Below are positions 1 to 9,197 of a DNA stretch of 64,000 nucleotides, piece after piece. Position 1 is the first letter of the stretch, and each line of letters opens with the position of its first letter. Position numbers and translations under genes: made by a program. Origin of the DNA: Acetivibrio straminisolvens JCM 21531 (lineage in GTDB: Bacteria > Bacillota > Clostridia > Acetivibrionales > Acetivibrionaceae); NCBI RefSeq assembly GCF_000521465.1, contig NZ_BAVR01000004.1, positions 1 through 64,000 of the forward strand, written 5' to 3'. Under the pieces are notes generated by a model. It was not told the origin of the DNA. It ran no database searches and saw nothing but the letters and a program-made list of their open reading frames with translations.

Positions 1-56
1 CCATACAAATCAAATACAATAATATAGTTTAGTACTGCATATCTTCTCTCTATAAA

Positions 57-1448
57 TCAATCGTACTTGTAACTGTAATAACCGGTTCTTTCAGTATCCA
101 ATTTCGTTAGAACTGCACCTACAAATTGTGCCTTTACACTCTCAAGGGATTTATAGGCACGTTTTGCCATTTCTATCCTTGTCTGTCCGCTTGCCAATAC
201 AAGCATAACCCCATCGGTAATTCCGGCAATAACTGCAGCATCTGTAACCTGTCCGACCGGAGGAGTATCAATGACGATAATATCATATTCCTCCTTAACT
301 TTTTCCAAAAGGCTTTTCATCCTGTTGGAGTTAAGCATTTCCGCAGGATTTGGCGGAATCGGACCGCTCGTAATTATATACAGGTTTGAAATATCACTTT
401 TTTCAGTTGTTTTGATTTTTATCTCTTCTTTTGATTCGGTAAGCAGATTGGTTAAGCCCTCTTTATTCTTTACACCAAAATAATGATGTACCTTTGGCTT
501 TCTTAAATCGGCATCTATAACAAGAACTTTCTTCCCTGAACGTGCAAGAGTTGTTGCAAGGTTTACAGCTGTAACCGTTTTGCCGTCTCCAAGAGTCGGA
601 CTTGTTACCACTATAGTTTTGACTTCTCTGTCTACACTTGAATAATGCAAATTTGTGCGAAGCTCTCTGAATGCTTCAGCAGAAGCTGACTTTGGATTAT
701 TATGTACAATAAGATTTTTAAGATATTCCTCTTGAAGCTCTTTTTCGTCCTTGGCTTTTTTCTTTCCTCTTTTGCCTCCTTCGAATGCCGGTATTGTACC
801 GATAACATTGATACCGAGTATTCTTTCGACCTCTTCCGGCTTTTTAAAGGTATGGTCAATTAATTCAAGCAAAAATATCAATCCAACTCCCAATACCAGT
901 CCAAGTAATCCCGCCGCTCCCACATTCATTTTCTTGTTGGGCTTTATGGGATTCTCCGGTATTTTTGCAGTATCTATAACTTTAATATTTTTGACTTGTA
1001 TAATCTCATCTGCCATCTTTTGAATGACTGATGCCAGCTCATTTACCACATCAGCAGCTCGTTTCGGATCAGTATCCTCATAGCTTATACTGAACAATCT
1101 TGAGTCTTTTACAGTTTTGACCGTTACATTATTCTGAAATTCGCGAATACCAACGCCGAACTTTTGATTAATAGTCTCTGCCACACGTCTCGATTGGAGT
1201 ATTTCTCTGTAGTCTACAACAAGCTGATTATTAACTTGAATATCGGCAAAGCTCAATGAAACCTGGTCTTTCTCTTTACCTAGAAACAACGTTGTTTCAG
1301 CTTTATAGACCGGTTTGATATAGAACTGAGTAACAACAAAGGCTGAGCCTGCTGCAAGAACAAAGCACAATACAATAAAATACCACTTCTTAAGAAGGAT
1401 ATATACTATCTCACGCAAATCGATTTCTAAGATATCATCCTTTTCCAT
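57..1448 (-). CDS. Wzz/CpsC-CpsD fusion: polysaccharide co-polymerase with tyrosine autokinase
   Basis: Membrane protein of 463 residues that controls exopolysaccharide chain length and export by ATP-dependent tyrosine autophosphorylation. The N-terminal third is a Wzz domain with membrane segments near residues 20-40 and 175-195. The cytoplasmic kinase follows, with Walker A-like SPTLGDGKT (about 285), Walker A' VLVIDADLRKP (about 310) and Walker B IIVIDTPPV (about 395). The tail GYYSYKYD carries the clustered tyrosines typical of BY-kinases. The ATG is preceded by AAAGGGG at good spacing. It is the last visible gene of a minus-strand set that includes a CpsB-type phosphatase (4181-4969), its expected antagonist. 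Single-chain fusions of the two domains are common in Clostridia. Polymer unknown. Confidence 0.93.
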   Translation of the reverse strand: MEKDDILEIDLREIVYILLKKWYFIVLCFVLAAGSAFVVTQFYIKPVYKAETTLFLGKEKDQVSLSFADIQVNNQLVVDYREILQSRRVAETINQKFGVGIREFQNNVTVKTVKDSRLFSISYEDTDPKRAADVVNELASVIQKMADEIIQVKNIKVIDTAKIPENPIKPNKKMNVGAAGLLGLVLGVGLIFLLELIDHTFKKPEEVERILGINVIGTIPAFEGGKRGKKKAKDEKELQEEYLKNLIVHNNPKSASAEAFRELRTNLHYSSVDREVKTIVVTSPTLGDGKTVTAVNLATTLARSGKKVLVIDADLRKPKVHHYFGVKNKEGLTNLLTESKEEIKIKTTEKSDISNLYIITSGPIPPNPAEMLNSNRMKSLLEKVKEEYDIIVIDTPPVGQVTDAAVIAGITDGVMLVLASGQTRIEMAKRAYKSLESVKAQFVGAVLTKLDTERTGYYSYKYD

Positions 1449-1586
1449 ATATATGACCCCTTTTCATATATCGTTAGCATAATCATTATAGAAATGACAA
1501 ATAATAAGCCCCTAACATTACCATTTTACATAGTGGGCATTTTATTGTCAATATAGTAGTCTTACAAATTTTACATGTACTGCAGT

Positions 1587-2764
1587 TTAGTTAGTAATTA
1601 ACCCATGAATATAAACATTTGAATCACTTGCTTTTGCATTTTTTATGCTGGACACTTCAATTCTAATTTTATGCGTTCCCACCCCTATATTATCACTTAT
1701 CAGCACATGTCTTAAAGCCTCATACGGAGCATAGCAATCATATGTCTGAATCAATTTGTCATTCAAATAAATGTCTACAATCCCGCAATCGGGACCTCCC
1801 AGCAATGTCACACCAAGTACTTGACTGTCTTTTACCTCATATGTAATGTAGTCATTACTGCGATTGCTTTTCATAAAAATCTTGTCACAGGCCACCACAC
1901 TATTATAAAAGCCACCAATTGTTAAAAATTCCGTAGTAATCTTTGCGGTATAAAATCTGTTGCTTTCTTCAAACAGTAGCGGTTTTCTTTCGTCAAAACC
2001 TGGCTCTCTCTTATTGTCAATATTAGACTTAATCAAATCGAATACTGCGTCGATGTATATTGAGTAACCTTTTTCGCTCGGGTTTACACCGTCTTCGGTC
2101 AGAACATCAATTCCCTGTCGTGAGTTTATAAAAGCTTTTATTGTATCTACATATGTTATGTCGTAATAATCCGACACTTTTTTTAATGTATTTATGTATG
2201 CTTCGCTCTTTATACTATTCTCAATAATTGTAATTATTTCCGTATTTGCTTTTGTTTTCTTTATATTTCTGATCAATCCTTCCAGAATGTTGCCGAAAAT
2301 CGTTTGATTGAATTTTAACTCCTTTTCGTCACTGGCGCCAAAGCACAAAAATACGAGCTCATACTCTTGAGCACTGCTGTCCGTAAGATAATCAATCCAT
2401 CCTCCAAACGCAGTACCTCCCGGTGTCGCAATAACTTTAAAAGTTGAATCGGCTCCATACTCCTCTTTTATTCTTTTTGCCAAAAGATTATACCACTTTT
2501 ATTGCCGTCAGTCTCCGGACCGCCCTGAACAATGCCGTCCCCAATAATTAGTACATTTATTTCTTTATTGTTCATAAGTTTCGCGTACACATTTCTTGAT
2601 TGGGCTTTTTCAAGCTCAGTATACTCACCTACTTGATCTTCAAGACTTTTGCTTTGCTCTACTGTACTCTTTGCACTTGTATCATCGAGATATTTCCCGG
2701 AAATGAGGATAATTGCGCTTACAATAAAAATTGAACAAAAAAGATAAATTGCATTTTTCCACAT
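1587..2764 (-). CDS. SGNH/GDSL-hydrolase-like anchored protein, catalytic residues replaced
   Basis: About 392 residues once a frameshift near 2490-2500 is repaired; the two frames join at ...NKS / WYNLLAKRIKEE. An N-terminal membrane anchor (residues 4-22) places the protein outside the cell. The fold follows the SGNH order: block I VLIIGDGIVQG, a beta-strand with LVFLCFGASDE, and late block V LTEDGVNPS, then a C-terminal beta-rich region like carbohydrate-esterase accessory domains. Active enzymes need Ser in GDS, Asn in GxND and His in DGxHP. Here they read GDG (codon 2534-2536), GASD and DGVN (codon 2082-2084), so hydrolase activity is doubtful. The ATG at 2764 is chosen because GGAAAGTGGTGG precedes it; the ATG 11 codons upstream has no ribosome binding site. 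The gene lies in the exopolysaccharide locus. Confidence 0.78.
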
Positions 2765-2881
2765 TATGCCACCACTTTCCAGTAATATTTTAGTCATTTA
2801 CTATATTACTACAACATCTGGAGATTTTCAAACAATAATTTACTTTTGTTTACAAGATATATTTTCGAAAAGCTTTTCCAC

Positions 2882-2906
2882 AAAAAACATCTACATTTCG
2901 TAGATG
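2882..2906 (-). terminator. Rho-independent terminator after the anchored protein gene
   Basis: On the minus strand a 7-bp stem (CATCTAC/GTAGATG, loop of 5) is followed directly by TTTTTT. It lies 19 bp beyond the stop codon at 2925 and separates the gene upstream from the SGNH-like gene. Confidence 0.85.
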
Positions 2907-2924
2907 CCTTTATACTGAAAACTA

Positions 2925-3488
2925 TTAATCTTCTTCAAGTATATACGAATATCTATAAAATAATATTTTCGCCCGTTCATAATCTCCTGCTCCAAGAGTT
3001 CTATAAAGATAAGACTTTAGTTGTTCCATCTCCTCGTCGGTATATCCACCGTTTCCCAGGCTCTGTACATACCCGATATCAACCTTTGGAAAAATTCTTC
3101 TGAAGTCGGCAAGGTCTTCATCCAGTATTTCATCCCTGTGTTCTTCGATCTTTTTATCTATCCACTCTTGTGAGCCTTTAACCAAAGTTTTAGCACCGGA
3201 AGTCTGCGTCTTACCCTGATTTCCGGTCACAGTCTCTTCTGATGACTCTTGCAGCGTGTCAGACGGCAATATATAGCCGGTTGGTGTTGGAGTACTTCCA
3301 AAAGCCACATCCGCTGTTCTATCAGCTTTTTGGGTTGATAAAGGCTCCTGTGTTCCGGCAGGTATATATGCCGTATTGTCTGGCTTGTTGTTTACTCCGC
3401 CGACATCTCTATTCATCATTACCGGAACAATAAATCCTGCACCTATTGTAAGCAGGACTACCAGTATGACAACAATCCCTTTTTTCAT
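2925..3488 (-). CDS. Membrane-anchored protein of unknown function
   Basis: Protein of 187 residues that I do not recognise. An uncleaved signal or anchor helix spans residues 3-24 (hydrophobic, after MKKG, no lipobox Cys). Residues 28-105 are a low-complexity Thr/Pro/Ser/Gly-rich linker, and residues 108-187 form a charged helical domain (EWIDKKIEEHRDEI, then DEEMEQLKSYLYRTLGAGDY). The layout fits a small extracytoplasmic domain on a flexible tether. The ATG has a good ribosome binding site (GGAGAAG, about 6 nt). The gene lies 32 bp after rfbC in the same direction and ends in a terminator, so it probably closes the cpsB-rfbC unit. A role in surface polysaccharide is inferred from position only. 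Confidence 0.75.
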   Translation of the reverse strand: MKKGIVVILVVLLTIGAGFIVPVMMNRDVGGVNNKPDNTAYIPAGTQEPLSTQKADRTADVAFGSTPTPTGYILPSDTLQESSEETVTGNQGKTQTSGAKTLVKGSQEWIDKKIEEHRDEILDEDLADFRRIFPKVDIGYVQSLGNGGYTDEEMEQLKSYLYRTLGAGDYERAKILFYRYSYILEED

Positions 3489-3520
3489 ATTACTTCTTCT
3501 CCTTTAAAACCGTTGGAATG

Positions 3521-4071
3521 TCAGTCCAACTCTGCATTCTTAAATGTCGGCAGGTTTTTATCTTTTTCAGACAAAACAATGTCACCATCAATTTGAGGCC
3601 AAACTATCTCCAAATCAGCATCATTATATATGATTCCCGCTTCAAACTCGGATGATATACATTTGTAGTCTTGCAAAGAACTTCTGAGTCGTCCTCCAAT
3701 GTGAGAAAAGCATGGCCAAAGTTTTCCGGTATATAAAACATCTTTTTGTTTTCAGCAGAAAGCTCTATTCCATACCATTTCCCGAAAGTTGGACTTTCTT
3801 TCCTTAAATCTACAGCCACATCATAAACTTTTCCTTTAATTACCCTTACAAGCCTCCCTTGTGAAAATTTCCTCTGATAATGTATACCTCTCAATACTCC
3901 TATTCTTGACTTTATATGGTTATCCTGAACGAACTGCATATTAAGTCCCAACTTTGCAAATGACTCTTTGTTGTAGCTCTCCATGAAGAATCCTCTAGTG
4001 TCATTATACACTTTCGGTTCTATAACTATAAGTCCTTCTATTGGAGTTTTTGATACGGTAAAACTATTCAT
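3521..4071 (-). CDS. rfbC: dTDP-4-dehydrorhamnose 3,5-epimerase (frameshifted near the 3' end)
   Basis: Epimerises dTDP-4-keto-6-deoxyglucose at C3 and C5 on the way to dTDP-L-rhamnose. Residues EGLIVIEPKVYNDTRGFF, the active-site segment VLRGIHYQ (catalytic His) and KVYDVAVDLRKESPTFG are family hallmarks. The frame breaks near 3640; continuing in the next frame gives GIIYNDADLEIVWP and a stop at 3521, for 183 residues, the normal length. The ATG at 4071 is used because TTGGGAG lies just upstream; the earlier in-frame ATG at 4089 has none. No rfbA, rfbB or rfbD is visible here, so the rest of the rhamnose pathway must be elsewhere. Confidence 0.92.
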
Positions 4072-4180
4072 ATAAAAATCTCCCAACATAATATTTATGT
4101 AAAGCAGCCTATATTTTTATATTACAAAAATTTATACATTTTGTCAATTTGCCCATACTGCTCTGCAAATTATGATGAAA

Positions 4181-4969
4181 TCAGTCATAAGACCTTATAT
4201 TTTTAAAAAGGTTGGCAAATGAAAAAGTCTTTTTTACAACAGTTGTTTCCTCCACATCTTTATCTTCAAAAACTCTATGAGGATTTTTATAAAGAAGTTT
4301 TCTCATATTTACAGCTCCACAAATTTCAGTAAGCTCTTTTTCGACTTCCGATATGGAGTAAATCGGTCTTCTGTCTCCATGGGCATCAGTGGCTACAAGA
4401 TGAACCATCCCGCTTCTTAATAATCTGATTGCCTCTTCTCGGATTTCAGAACCATGTACTCCCATAATGCTTCCCGAATTTACTTGAAGCAGCGAGCCGT
4501 TTTCAACGGCCTTTTTTATAATCCCGCTCTTTCTGTATCGAACGTTATAGCGCTCAGGATGGGCAATTATTGGAATATATCCTTTAAGCTGCATAGAAAA
4601 CAAAAGCTCCGACATATACTTGGGAATATTCTCGAAGGAAAATTCTATAAGCACATATCTGGAATTATTTAATGTCAGGATCTCACCTTTTTCCAACCTA
4701 TCAACAGTGTCGTTAGATGCAAAGACTTCCATCCCCGGATAAATTTCCAGCTTGATGTTCTCCTTCTTCAGCTCGTTCATTAGTGTAGTTATCTTCTCAT
4801 TTATATTTTCAGGAGTTGCCTTCGAATCATAATCTCCAATAAAGTGGGGAGTAGCAATGACTTTGTCAATACCCCTTATCTGGAGCATTCTGCACAACGA
4901 TATGGCTTCTTCTAATGTCTTTGGTCCATCATCTATCCCATCAAGAACATGACAATGAATATCTACAAC
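4181..4969 (-). CDS. CpsB/CapC-type PHP-family tyrosine-protein phosphatase
   Basis: Manganese-dependent PHP phosphatase that dephosphorylates the BY-kinase controlling capsule or exopolysaccharide synthesis. Metal-binding motifs are visible: VDIHCHVLDGIDDGP at the N-terminus, ATPHF, IIAHPERY mid-protein and HLVATDAHG near the C-terminus. About 262 residues, usual length. The ATG at 4969 follows GGAAGTGAG, whereas the longer reading from 5017 would need a TTG without a ribosome binding site. It is the first gene of the minus-strand polysaccharide set, followed by rfbC, and its likely substrate is the kinase encoded at 57-1448. Confidence 0.9.
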   Translation of the reverse strand, partial: VVDIHCHVLDGIDDGPKTLEEAISLCRMLQIRGIDKVIATPHFIGDYDSKATPENINEKITTLMNELKKENIKLEIYPGMEVFASNDTVDRLEKGEILTLNNSRYVLIEFSFENIPKYMSELLFSMQLKGYIPIIAHPERYNVRYRKSGIIKKAVENGSLLQVNSGSIMGVHGSEIREEAIRLLRSGMVHLVATDAHGDRRPIYSISEVEKELTEICGAVNMRKLLYKNPHRVFEDKDVEETTVVKKTFSFANLFKNIRSYD

Positions 4970-5084
4970 CATCTCACTTCCGTCCTTTTCTATTATGCTG
5001 GTAACAATTCCGTTCAATTACAAAATAATTATAACATCTACTTAAAACTTCCACAAGACAGTTTCTAATTTTTATTATAGGCAG

Positions 5085-5114
5085 AAAAGGCAGAGCAATT
5101 ATGCCCCGCCTTTT
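5085..5114 (-). terminator. Rho-independent terminator after the SLH protein gene
   Basis: AAAAGGC-rich 12-bp stem including two G-U pairs, loop of 6, then TTTT on the minus strand, about 43 bp beyond the SLH stop at 5157. The U-tract is formed by the stem's own 3' arm plus TTTTCTG, so strength is moderate. Confidence 0.7.
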
Positions 5115-5156
5115 GATCCTTAATTTTAATATGCAATTGCAATCAATCACAAATGA

Positions 5157-7347
5157 TTAACCCTCTGAAGACTCATCTGCACCACTCTCAGCCGGTGCTT
5201 CTTCAGCAGCTTCAGCATCTAGGCCAGCATCGGCTGCTTCCTTTGCCTCTATTGCCTTTATGAGAACTGTAAATGCTTCAGCTCTGGTTACACTCTTCTT
5301 TGGTTGAATGTGTTGTCAGGATAACCCACAACAAATTCTAATTCAACAGCCTTTGCAACAAATGGTTTTGACCAGTCTCCAATTTCACTTGCGTCTATAA
5401 AGTTGAACTCAGGATTTTCAGAGCTTCCAAACTCATAAGCCTTCAATATCAATACAACCATTTCTTCTCTGCTCAGGTTTCTTGACGGTCTAAATGTATT
5501 GTCTTCATATCCTGCAATGATACCTGCCTCAACTCCTGCCTGTACATAGCCTGCAGCCCACGCAGGTATCTGGTCTGCATCTTTAAATTTCAGCGATACA
5601 TTTTCAACCGGTTCAAGACCTACAGACTTAACAACAATTACAGCCATTTCAGCTCTTGATATCTCTATATCAGGTTTAACGCTTCCGTCAGGATAACCGC
5701 TTACTATATTTCTTGCTGCCAACTTGGTAATGAATTCTTCTGCCCAGTGGCCAGCCACATCATTAAATGGAGCTGCCGGCAAATCACTAGGTGTCGGTTC
5801 TACTACTGAAGTAGGTGTTGGCGTAGGAGCTGGTGTACTAGTGGAACCTCCACTGGAGCCACCGGAACCACCGGAGCCACCGGAACCGCCACCATCACCG
5901 GATGTAGGTGTCGGTGTTGGCGTTGGTGAAGGAGCCGCTGACGGATATGGCAGCGTACCATCATAAACGCTTCTTCCATACAAGTCACTCAACTGTTTCT
6001 TGAAGTAATAAATCTGAATATTGTCATTGGTATTAATTATATCTTCAGCTACAACAAGGAAAGATTCAAAGTCTGTCACTCCCCTGTTCTCCAATGACTT
6101 AATCAGTTTAATCAATCCGTCAAGATGCTTTTTCATAGCAGTGTTATTCTGAACATTGAAGTCAACTTTGTAAGGATCTTCAGCCCCGTCAAACACCATT
6201 GGACCTGTAAATGTCGACAGGTAATTCAACATACCAACAATAAATTTTGTTCCTGTAACATCTTGAGCATTTCCTGTAACTTCAAAGTTGATGACGGCTG
6301 CCAAATCACCGTATCCGGTAGTGTCAATATTAACTGCCGCCAAATCAAAACCCAATATCATGCCTTCAACCTGTGCACGATATTCTGCAGAATAACCTGC
6401 ATATACTTTAAGTGCAGCCTTCATCTCTGCATCCGAAATTGTCACTTTAAGGATTCTCTTTGCTTCATAAACATATTCGGTATAATTGCTTGGAGTTACC
6501 TTAACAAGTACCTTTCTACGAAGTCTTTTCTATCTTGTTTCGGAAGATTGATAACTGCCAGGAAAACTTTTTGCAGAGGATCAATTCCGTAAGGTTCCGG
6601 CAAAGTACCTTCATATGCGCTAGTTCCAAGCTCAGCTTTCAGGAACGCCTTAAACGCAAATATCTGTGCATAAGAATTAGTATTGATTTCATTTTCAATA
6701 TATTCAGCAAAATCATCAAAGCTTTCTATACCTTTATTTGCAAGAGATTCTACGGAAGATATAAGAGCATTAATCTCATTCTTCAACGTATTGTTTCCAC
6801 TAACTCTGATGTCAATTTTATAAAAATCATCAGAGTGATCATAGAATACTGGTGAAACATTGAAAGTTCTGATAACTTTGAAAATTTCAACAAATAGTTT
6901 GAAACCTCTGCTGTCATCAGAATTTCCTGTTATACCGAAGTTAATTCTTCTCTCAATATCTGAGAAAGATGCCGTATTGTACGGTTTCGAAGGCAATCCA
7001 AAAACTTTTATCAAGTTTTTCAAATTGCTCTTGTGGCTATCCGGATAATAAGCATAACTCTTTAATACCTTCTCCATATCCGAATCTGACATTGATAAAC
7101 GAAGAATAGCCTTTGCGTCGTCTACATAATCTTTATAGTTAGCAGTAGTAATTCTGTCAAGTACATTGTCGACGAAATTCGTTCTTTGTGCTTCTGTAAG
7201 ACTAATCACCTGTAATACAACCTTCTGAAACGCATCTGGCTCTACCACTTCTGCATATGCCACCGTTGCAATAACACCAAAAATCATCACAATCGCAATA
7301 ATACTACAGATGATGTTTTGAAGCTGTTTGTTATGGAATTTTTTCAT
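5157..7347 (-). CDS. S-layer homology (SLH) surface protein with duplicated N-terminal domain (two frameshifts)
   Basis: About 730 residues after repair of breaks near 6510 (YLLR/KVTPSNYTEY) and 5310 (NTF/KKSVTRAEAF). A signal peptide (residues 1-32, ending TVAYA) shows export. Two related domains of about 215 residues follow: DAFQKVVLQVISLTEAQR in the first aligns with DPLQKVFLAVINLPKQDR in the second, and each ends in YEGTLPEP or YDGTLPYP. Then come a Pro-Thr/Gly-Ser linker and three SLH repeats (FNDVAGHWAEEFITKLA, FKDADQIPAWAAGYVQAG, FIDASEIGDWSKPFVAKA) that bind the pyruvylated wall polymer. The C-terminus is acidic and Ala-rich. ATG 7347 has AGGGGGG upstream. The function of the duplicated domain is unknown to me. 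Confidence 0.9.
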
Positions 7348-7518
7348 TTTTGCCCCCCTATAAACTCTTCCTAGGTTTTTTATTGTAATGTTGGGCCCCA
7401 ACTCAAAACCCAACACTTAATATACAACATATTCCAAATAAATATATAAAATAATCAAGCATACCCTTTGTGACTATATTATCACAGCTGGTATATTATT
7501 GCAATAAAAACTGTCGTC

Positions 7519-7863
7519 TTACAGAATTTTAGGACCCATGTCAACTCCACCCAACAGATGGTAGTGGAGGTGAAAAACCGTCTGGCCTGCCGCCGCACCA
7601 CAGTTGGTTATCAATCTATAGCCCTTCTCCGAAATTCCCAAATCTTCTGCCACTTTGTTTGCTGCTTTGTGAATATCTATTAATATTTGAGAATTCGATT
7701 CATTAATATCTTTAACATTAACAATATGCTCTTTCGGAATAATCAGCACATGTACCGGCGCAGCAGGATTTATATCTTTTATGGCAATAACTTTGTCATC
7801 TTCATAATAAATTGTAGAGGGTAACTCTCTTTTGATTATTTTGCAGAATACACAATTGTCCAA
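7519..7863 (-). CDS. HIT-family (HinT-like) nucleotide hydrolase
   Basis: Small purine nucleoside phosphoramidase-type protein of 114 residues. The histidine triad FHLHYHLLGG (HxHxHxx) is near the C-terminus, and the N-terminal CVFCKII carries the zinc-type CxxC of many HinT proteins. The reading from ATG 7872 would put GGGGAG directly against the start; the TTG at 7863 (giving MDNCVFCKII) has the same GGGGAG at 9 nt and matches usual family N-termini, so I use it. Monocistronic as far as visible. Confidence 0.9.
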   Translation of the reverse strand: MDNCVFCKIIKRELPSTIYYEDDKVIAIKDINPAAPVHVLIIPKEHIVNVKDINESNSQILIDIHKAANKVAEDLGISEKGYRLITNCGAAAGQTVFHLHYHLLGGVDMGPKIL

Positions 7864-7901
7864 GATATACATCTCCCCACAAAAATAGTCTCTATATTAC
7901 A

Positions 7902-7929
7902 AAATTATGGAAATTATATTCCATAATTT
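7902..7929. repeat. Perfect 11-bp inverted repeat in the HIT upstream region
   Basis: AAATTATGGAA and TTCCATAATTT flank a 6-bp AT loop. It lies upstream of the HIT start in an AT-rich gap (7864-8179) that otherwise shows no gene. It could be an operator or a weak terminator for the gene ending at 8180 (only TTTT follows on the minus strand). The remaining ~250 bp hold nothing I can identify. Confidence 0.4.
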
Positions 7930-8179
7930 ATAGCATTATAATACCATAAATATGATATATGTGCCAGTACTATTTTTTATATTTTTCATATACTTTATTA
8001 TTTTATTATATGAATTTAGTATTGTTGCATAATTCTTTTGTGTAAATTTGCTTTTGAAGTTCATTAAAATAAGTTCGCTGTATGCAAGTTTTTTTATTCG
8101 CAATATATACCAAGCTGATTACAAAAAAACAATACCGTATTTCCAAGTAAAATCTATTTCCCGTCCTATAAAATGCCTG

Positions 8180-8647
8180 TTAGTCTATTCTATCTTCTAC
8201 AGCCTCTATGTGCAAAATCAACTTCGTTCTCTTTGCATATACGAATTTGTAAGTTGTTCCTATGTTTTTTGATGAAAAATTTTTTCTATAAGTTCTCGGC
8301 AGACTGTAGTACTTATTATCAATTTCAATACGTACTGTATTCGATGCTTTTCTGTAATATGTCATTGTTCCTTCACCATAAAGGTAATCTTTCTTTACAT
8401 AATCTAAAGTAGAATATATCCCAGTTATTGTAACTGCTAATAATATTATCAATGGTAATAACCGTTTAAAAACAAACATTGCAGATTTTTTCAGTTTTAT
8501 TTCTCTTACAACTACACCATTTCTCTTTACCTTGATAACGTCATCACCATAAAACCATAAAACCAATGCCACAATAAGGCCTATCACAAACGCAAATATA
8601 CCAAATAAAAATTCACTAAAAAGTATTTGATTATATACTTCTTCCAC
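8180..8647 (-). CDS. Small membrane protein, putative immunity protein copy 2
   Basis: Protein of 155 residues with two predicted membrane helices (about 10-30 and 60-80) separated by a basic loop (KVKRNGVVVREIKLKK), then a soluble domain. It is clearly paralogous to the next gene upstream (8687-9166): both share STLDYVKKDYLYGEG, YRK-FSSKN and TTYKFVYAKRTKLIL. GTG start with GGGAGG at 7 nt. Both genes follow the RHS/YD-repeat toxin gene on the same strand, exactly where polymorphic-toxin immunity genes sit, so immunity is inferred. I know no named family for it. Confidence 0.7.
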   Translation of the reverse strand: MEEVYNQILFSEFLFGIFAFVIGLIVALVLWFYGDDVIKVKRNGVVVREIKLKKSAMFVFKRLLPLIILLAVTITGIYSTLDYVKKDYLYGEGTMTYYRKASNTVRIEIDNKYYSLPRTYRKNFSSKNIGTTYKFVYAKRTKLILHIEAVEDRID

Positions 8648-8686
8648 AACTAGCCTCCCTATTTTATAGTACTATTTGTCACGCTC

Positions 8687-9166
8687 TTACTCTATAGATT
8701 TATTATCTGACTCGTCATCTAACGCCTCTATATCCAAAATCAATTTTGTCCTCTTTGCATATACAAATTTGTAGGTTGTTCCTACGTTCTTTGATGAAAA
8801 ATATTTTCTATAAATCCTTGGCAAATTGTAGTATTTACTGTCAATATAAATATGTTCTGCATACCGTAATTTTTCATAACGTGTCATTTTCCCTTCTCCA
8901 TAAAGATAGTCTTTCTTCACATAATCCAAAGTAGAGTTTATTATGCTTATTCCAAAAGCCGGCAAGAATATTAACGGTACTAACCTTCTTAAAATAAACT
9001 TTGACCATTTTTTTAATTTTATTTCTCGCACAACTACACCTTTTTGCTTTACTTTAATAACGTCACCACCAAACCATAAAACTATCAATGCCACAATGGC
9101 TAGACCACCAAAAAATAATTTAAATATCATTTCACTAAAAAGTAATCTATTGTATAACTCCTCCAC
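8687..9166 (-). CDS. Small membrane protein, putative immunity protein copy 1
   Basis: Protein of 159 residues and the same architecture as its downstream paralogue: helix about 12-30, basic loop KVKQKGVVVREIKLKKW, helix about 60-80, then a soluble C-terminal domain with LPRIYRKYFSSKNVGTTY. GTG start behind a GGGGGA box. It begins 31 bp after the RHS toxin stop codon, so the two are likely co-transcribed. A membrane-located immunity protein would suit a toxin that acts at or in the membrane, which agrees with the hydrophobic toxin C-terminus. Function is inference from position and duplication. Confidence 0.7.
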   Translation of the reverse strand: MEELYNRLLFSEMIFKLFFGGLAIVALIVLWFGGDVIKVKQKGVVVREIKLKKWSKFILRRLVPLIFLPAFGISIINSTLDYVKKDYLYGEGKMTRYEKLRYAEHIYIDSKYYNLPRIYRKYFSSKNVGTTYKFVYAKRTKLILDIEALDDESDNKSIE

Positions 9167-9197
9167 AAATGAATCCCCCTAATTTTTTATTTTAATT

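Noticed and set aside
2846-3103. Small plus-strand ORF across the terminator at 2882-2906
   Set aside because: No ribosome binding site; overlaps the terminator and the end of a convincing minus-strand gene.
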